In this document: positions 13,683 through 13,699 of the stretch, piece by piece
Layout of the letters: each line of letters starts with the position of its first letter
Position numbering within the stretch: position 1 is the stretch's first letter
Assembly (NCBI GenBank): GCA_026415015.1
Contig: JAOAHW010000051.1
Coordinates: 1 to 13,699, forward strand
Direction: 5' to 3'
Source: Syntrophorhabdaceae bacterium
GTDB taxonomy: Bacteria; Desulfobacterota; Syntrophorhabdia; Syntrophorhabdales; Syntrophorhabdaceae
DNA: 13,699 bases
The notes under the pieces: model-generated
The model's input: only the letters and a program-made list of their open reading frames with translations
Databases searched by the model: none
What the model was told of the DNA's origin: nothing
Position numbers and translations under genes: made by a program

Positions 13683-13699
13683 GCAAATTAACTTTATGT

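Overview
The window is one long minus-strand gene block of housekeeping metabolism. All 18 complete genes read right to left. Most are separated by only a few bases, and six neighbouring pairs overlap by 4 bases (ATGA, GTGA or TTGA). The order, from the promoter end, is yceD (DUF177) - rpmF - plsX - acyl-CoA dehydrogenase - fabD - fabG - acpP - fabF - rpiB - glyA - dCMP deaminase - nrdR - ribD - ribE - ribBA - ribH - nusB - ilvE. At the left edge is the first part of a nineteenth gene, encoding a NYN/YacP-type protein.

Likely source: a Gram-negative, probably anaerobic bacterium of the former Deltaproteobacteria (Desulfobacterota) or a neighbouring phylum such as Nitrospirota. The grounds are the joined fab / rpiB-glyA-deaminase-nrdR / ribDE-BA-H-nusB order, which I know from Geobacter-like genomes, a moderately low GC content, and heavy use of ATA (Ile) and AGA/AGG (Arg) codons. 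This is inference; there is no rRNA gene in the window.

Layout. The right end (13628-13699) carries a good sigma70-type promoter, with a perfect TTGACA and a small inverted repeat over the -35. Region A (about 8.8-13.6 kb) has a ribosomal and rRNA-related pair (yceD, rpmF), then phospholipid and fatty acid synthesis (plsX, fabD, fabG, acpP; fabF follows at 7.5-8.8 kb). The position between plsX and fabD, where fabH normally sits, is taken by a complete, catalytically intact acyl-CoA dehydrogenase. Region B (4.9-7.5 kb) has rpiB, glyA, a dCMP deaminase and the ribonucleotide reductase repressor nrdR. Region C (1.5-4.9 kb) is a near-complete riboflavin pathway. Region D has nusB and a branched-chain aminotransferase.

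How they fit together: RpiB interconverts ribose-5-P and ribulose-5-P, and ribulose-5-P is the substrate of the RibB half of RibBA. GlyA makes methylene-THF and the deaminase makes dUMP, the two inputs of thymidylate synthesis, beside NrdR, which controls dNTP supply. The rib genes make the precursor of FAD, the cofactor of the acyl-CoA dehydrogenase. No riboswitch, mobile element, CRISPR array, tRNA or rRNA gene was seen. The most unusual point is the acyl-CoA dehydrogenase in the fabH slot; the rest is recognisable core metabolism.
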